A stretch of 64,000 nucleotides of DNA, taken from positions 124,001 through 188,000 of the forward strand of contig NZ_BCRM01000012.1 of NCBI RefSeq assembly GCF_001552595.1, in the 5' to 3' direction. Below are positions 63,118-64,000 of the stretch, piece by piece. The notes beneath the pieces are model-generated. The model searched no databases. It saw only the letters and a list, made by a program, of their open reading frames with translations, and was not told the DNA's origin. The position numbers and the translations under genes were made by a program. The DNA comes from Rhodococcus erythropolis NBRC 15567. Lineage in GTDB: Bacteria > Actinomycetota > Actinomycetes > Mycobacteriales > Mycobacteriaceae. Numbering within the stretch: position 1 is the first letter of the stretch; every line of letters begins with the position of its first letter.

Positions 63118-64000
63118 TTATTGCGCTGCCGTCTTTTTCGACTGCCGAGAGGCAAGCAGTCCGGTCAGGCCGAGTGCCGCGACCAGCCAGATCCCCAGAA
63201 CGAGCAGGTGCGGTCCGGCGCCGTTCCCATCGAAGTAGATGACGGAGCGGATGGGCTCCATGGCCGCTGATCCGAGCCAGAACGAATGGATGTGCTGCCA
63301 GAATCCGGGCAGGAACGACACCGGGATCGCACCACCCGAACTCGGGAAGTTGATGAAAACGAGCACCGTCAGCACCGCGAAGATCGCGGCTTGGCCGAGC
63401 AGTCGATTGAGCAGGATGCTCACCGCACCGACGGTGAACGTGTAGAGCATCGAGATCCCCAGCAATTGCAGGATCTGACCGACCGACGCCCCGAAGGCGT
63501 GCATGAAGATGCTGGTGATGCCGAAGGCTATGAGCGGGGTGAGTATCGCCGCACCGGCCAGGATCGAATACTGCTCTCGCAGCCGCATTCTCGGCGCAAC
63601 CTGACTGAGCACCGTGATGGTCAGGTAGCCACCGAGGGTGCAGACGATCAGGAAGTAGAAGAGCCCGACGGTCGAGGAGTCGCGCGCCGTGACGGGCGCC
63701 GAGTCGATCACCGTGACCTGCTGCCCCGTCTGCTCCGCGACGGAATGCGCCAAGCTGCTCACCACGGAAACCGTCGAGGCACCCGCACCGGTGGCGATAT
63801 GTGCGGTCACGGTGTCACCGATCTCGACGGCGCCGATAGCGTCACGGTTGTCGATGCGCGAGATCGCGTCAGCCGAGTTCTCTGTGGCGACGAGGTCGAA
63901 TTTGTCGCCAGACGTGGCTTCGATTCCCTCGATCAACGACGCCGTCACAGATGCTGGACCAACCACCACGATCGGTGCCTGGTTCGGCATCGGCGAGTGG
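63118..64000 (-). CDS. ABC-2/YhgE-like membrane transporter, 5' end beyond the window
   Basis: 294 codons are visible; the frame continues past the right edge (HSP before the first ATG at 63990), so the true start is likely outside. An extracytoplasmic domain (about 1-105) precedes six hydrophobic segments, including STVGLFYFLIVCTLGGYLTITVL and LGISMLYTFTVGAVSILLN, with PVSFLPGFWQHIHSFWLGSAAMEPIRSVIYF, a YhgE/ABC-2 type feature. Substrate unknown. Confidence 0.75.
   Translation of the reverse strand, partial: HSPMPNQAPIVVVGPASVTASLIEGIEATSGDKFDLVATENSADAISRIDNRDAIGAVEIGDTVTAHIATGAGASTVSVVSSLAHSVAEQTGQQVTVIDSAPVTARDSSTVGLFYFLIVCTLGGYLTITVLSQVAPRMRLREQYSILAGAAILTPLIAFGITSIFMHAFGASVGQILQLLGISMLYTFTVGAVSILLNRLLGQAAIFAVLTVLVFINFPSSGGAIPVSFLPGFWQHIHSFWLGSAAMEPIRSVIYFDGNGAGPHLLVLGIWLVAALGLTGLLASRQSKKTAAQ

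Overview
The window is high-GC chromosomal DNA from a mycolic-acid-containing actinomycete, most likely Rhodococcus of the erythropolis/qingshengii type. The evidence is a complete Mce lipid importer with a linked MceG ATPase, FAS-II dehydratases HadA and HadB, a futalosine-independent menaquinone pathway, a ManGlcA-type mannosyltransferase, GTG starts, ATGA/GTGA stop-start overlaps, BldC, and gene order matching the rpmG2-to-rplL and hemL-to-yajQ segments of Mycobacterium tuberculosis. No mobile element, CRISPR array or prophage was seen; this is core chromosome with some accessory insertions.

Layout. 1-10.3 kb (minus): Mce operon mceG-yrbEA-yrbEB-mceABCDEF-mam, cut at the left edge. 10.5-17.8 kb (minus): translation and envelope block of tRNA-Tyr, tRNA-Thr, tRNA-Met, rpmG, hadA-hadB, tRNA-Trp, secE-nusG, rplK-rplA, a membrane/coiled-coil orphan, rplJ-rplL. 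18-31.2 kb: yajQ, htpX, polyprenyl diphosphate synthase, menJ, menG, mannosyltransferase, DUF3592-like protein, menD, flavin reductase, an IdeR-box siderophore-interacting reductase, menC with a hot-dog thioesterase, menB and a VOC protein. 31.3-36.9 kb (minus): a branched-chain-amino-acid-type ABC importer (livF, livG, fused livH-livM, binding lipoprotein) inserted in the men region. 37.2-40.5 kb (plus): pit phosphate permease, small membrane protein, two DUF3349 proteins and menE. 40.5-46.7 kb: AbiEi/DUF559-like protein, DrrAB-type exporter and a large SARP/NB-ARC/TPR regulator. 46.7-52.7 kb: menA, holin-like protein, HTH plus Clp-N pair, acyltransferase, GNAT, cysteine desulfhydrase, DUF4229, bldC. 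52.7-60.6 kb (minus): ParA/EspI-like ATPase, System II cytochrome c maturation (ccsA, resB, ccdA, thioredoxin-like lipoprotein), phosphoglycerate-mutase-family protein, hemL. 60.7-64 kb: small lipoprotein, acyl-CoA dehydrogenase/oxidase and a membrane transporter cut at the right edge.

How it fits together. Most of the respiratory quinone pathway is here (menA, B, C, D, E, G, J, a prenyl diphosphate synthase and a hot-dog thioesterase that could be the missing DHNA-CoA hydrolase), next to cytochrome c assembly and a haem precursor enzyme. The most interesting regulatory reads are (i) a leaderless HTH gene whose promoter is a double TGTCAA-N6-TTGACA operator, transcribed with a ClpC N-domain-only protein; (ii) 11-bp-phased direct repeats in front of a DrrAB exporter that lies tail to tail with a SARP regulator; (iii) a nested stem-loop leader ahead of the Liv-type importer; and (iv) recurrent 17-22 bp tandem duplications in intergenic spaces.
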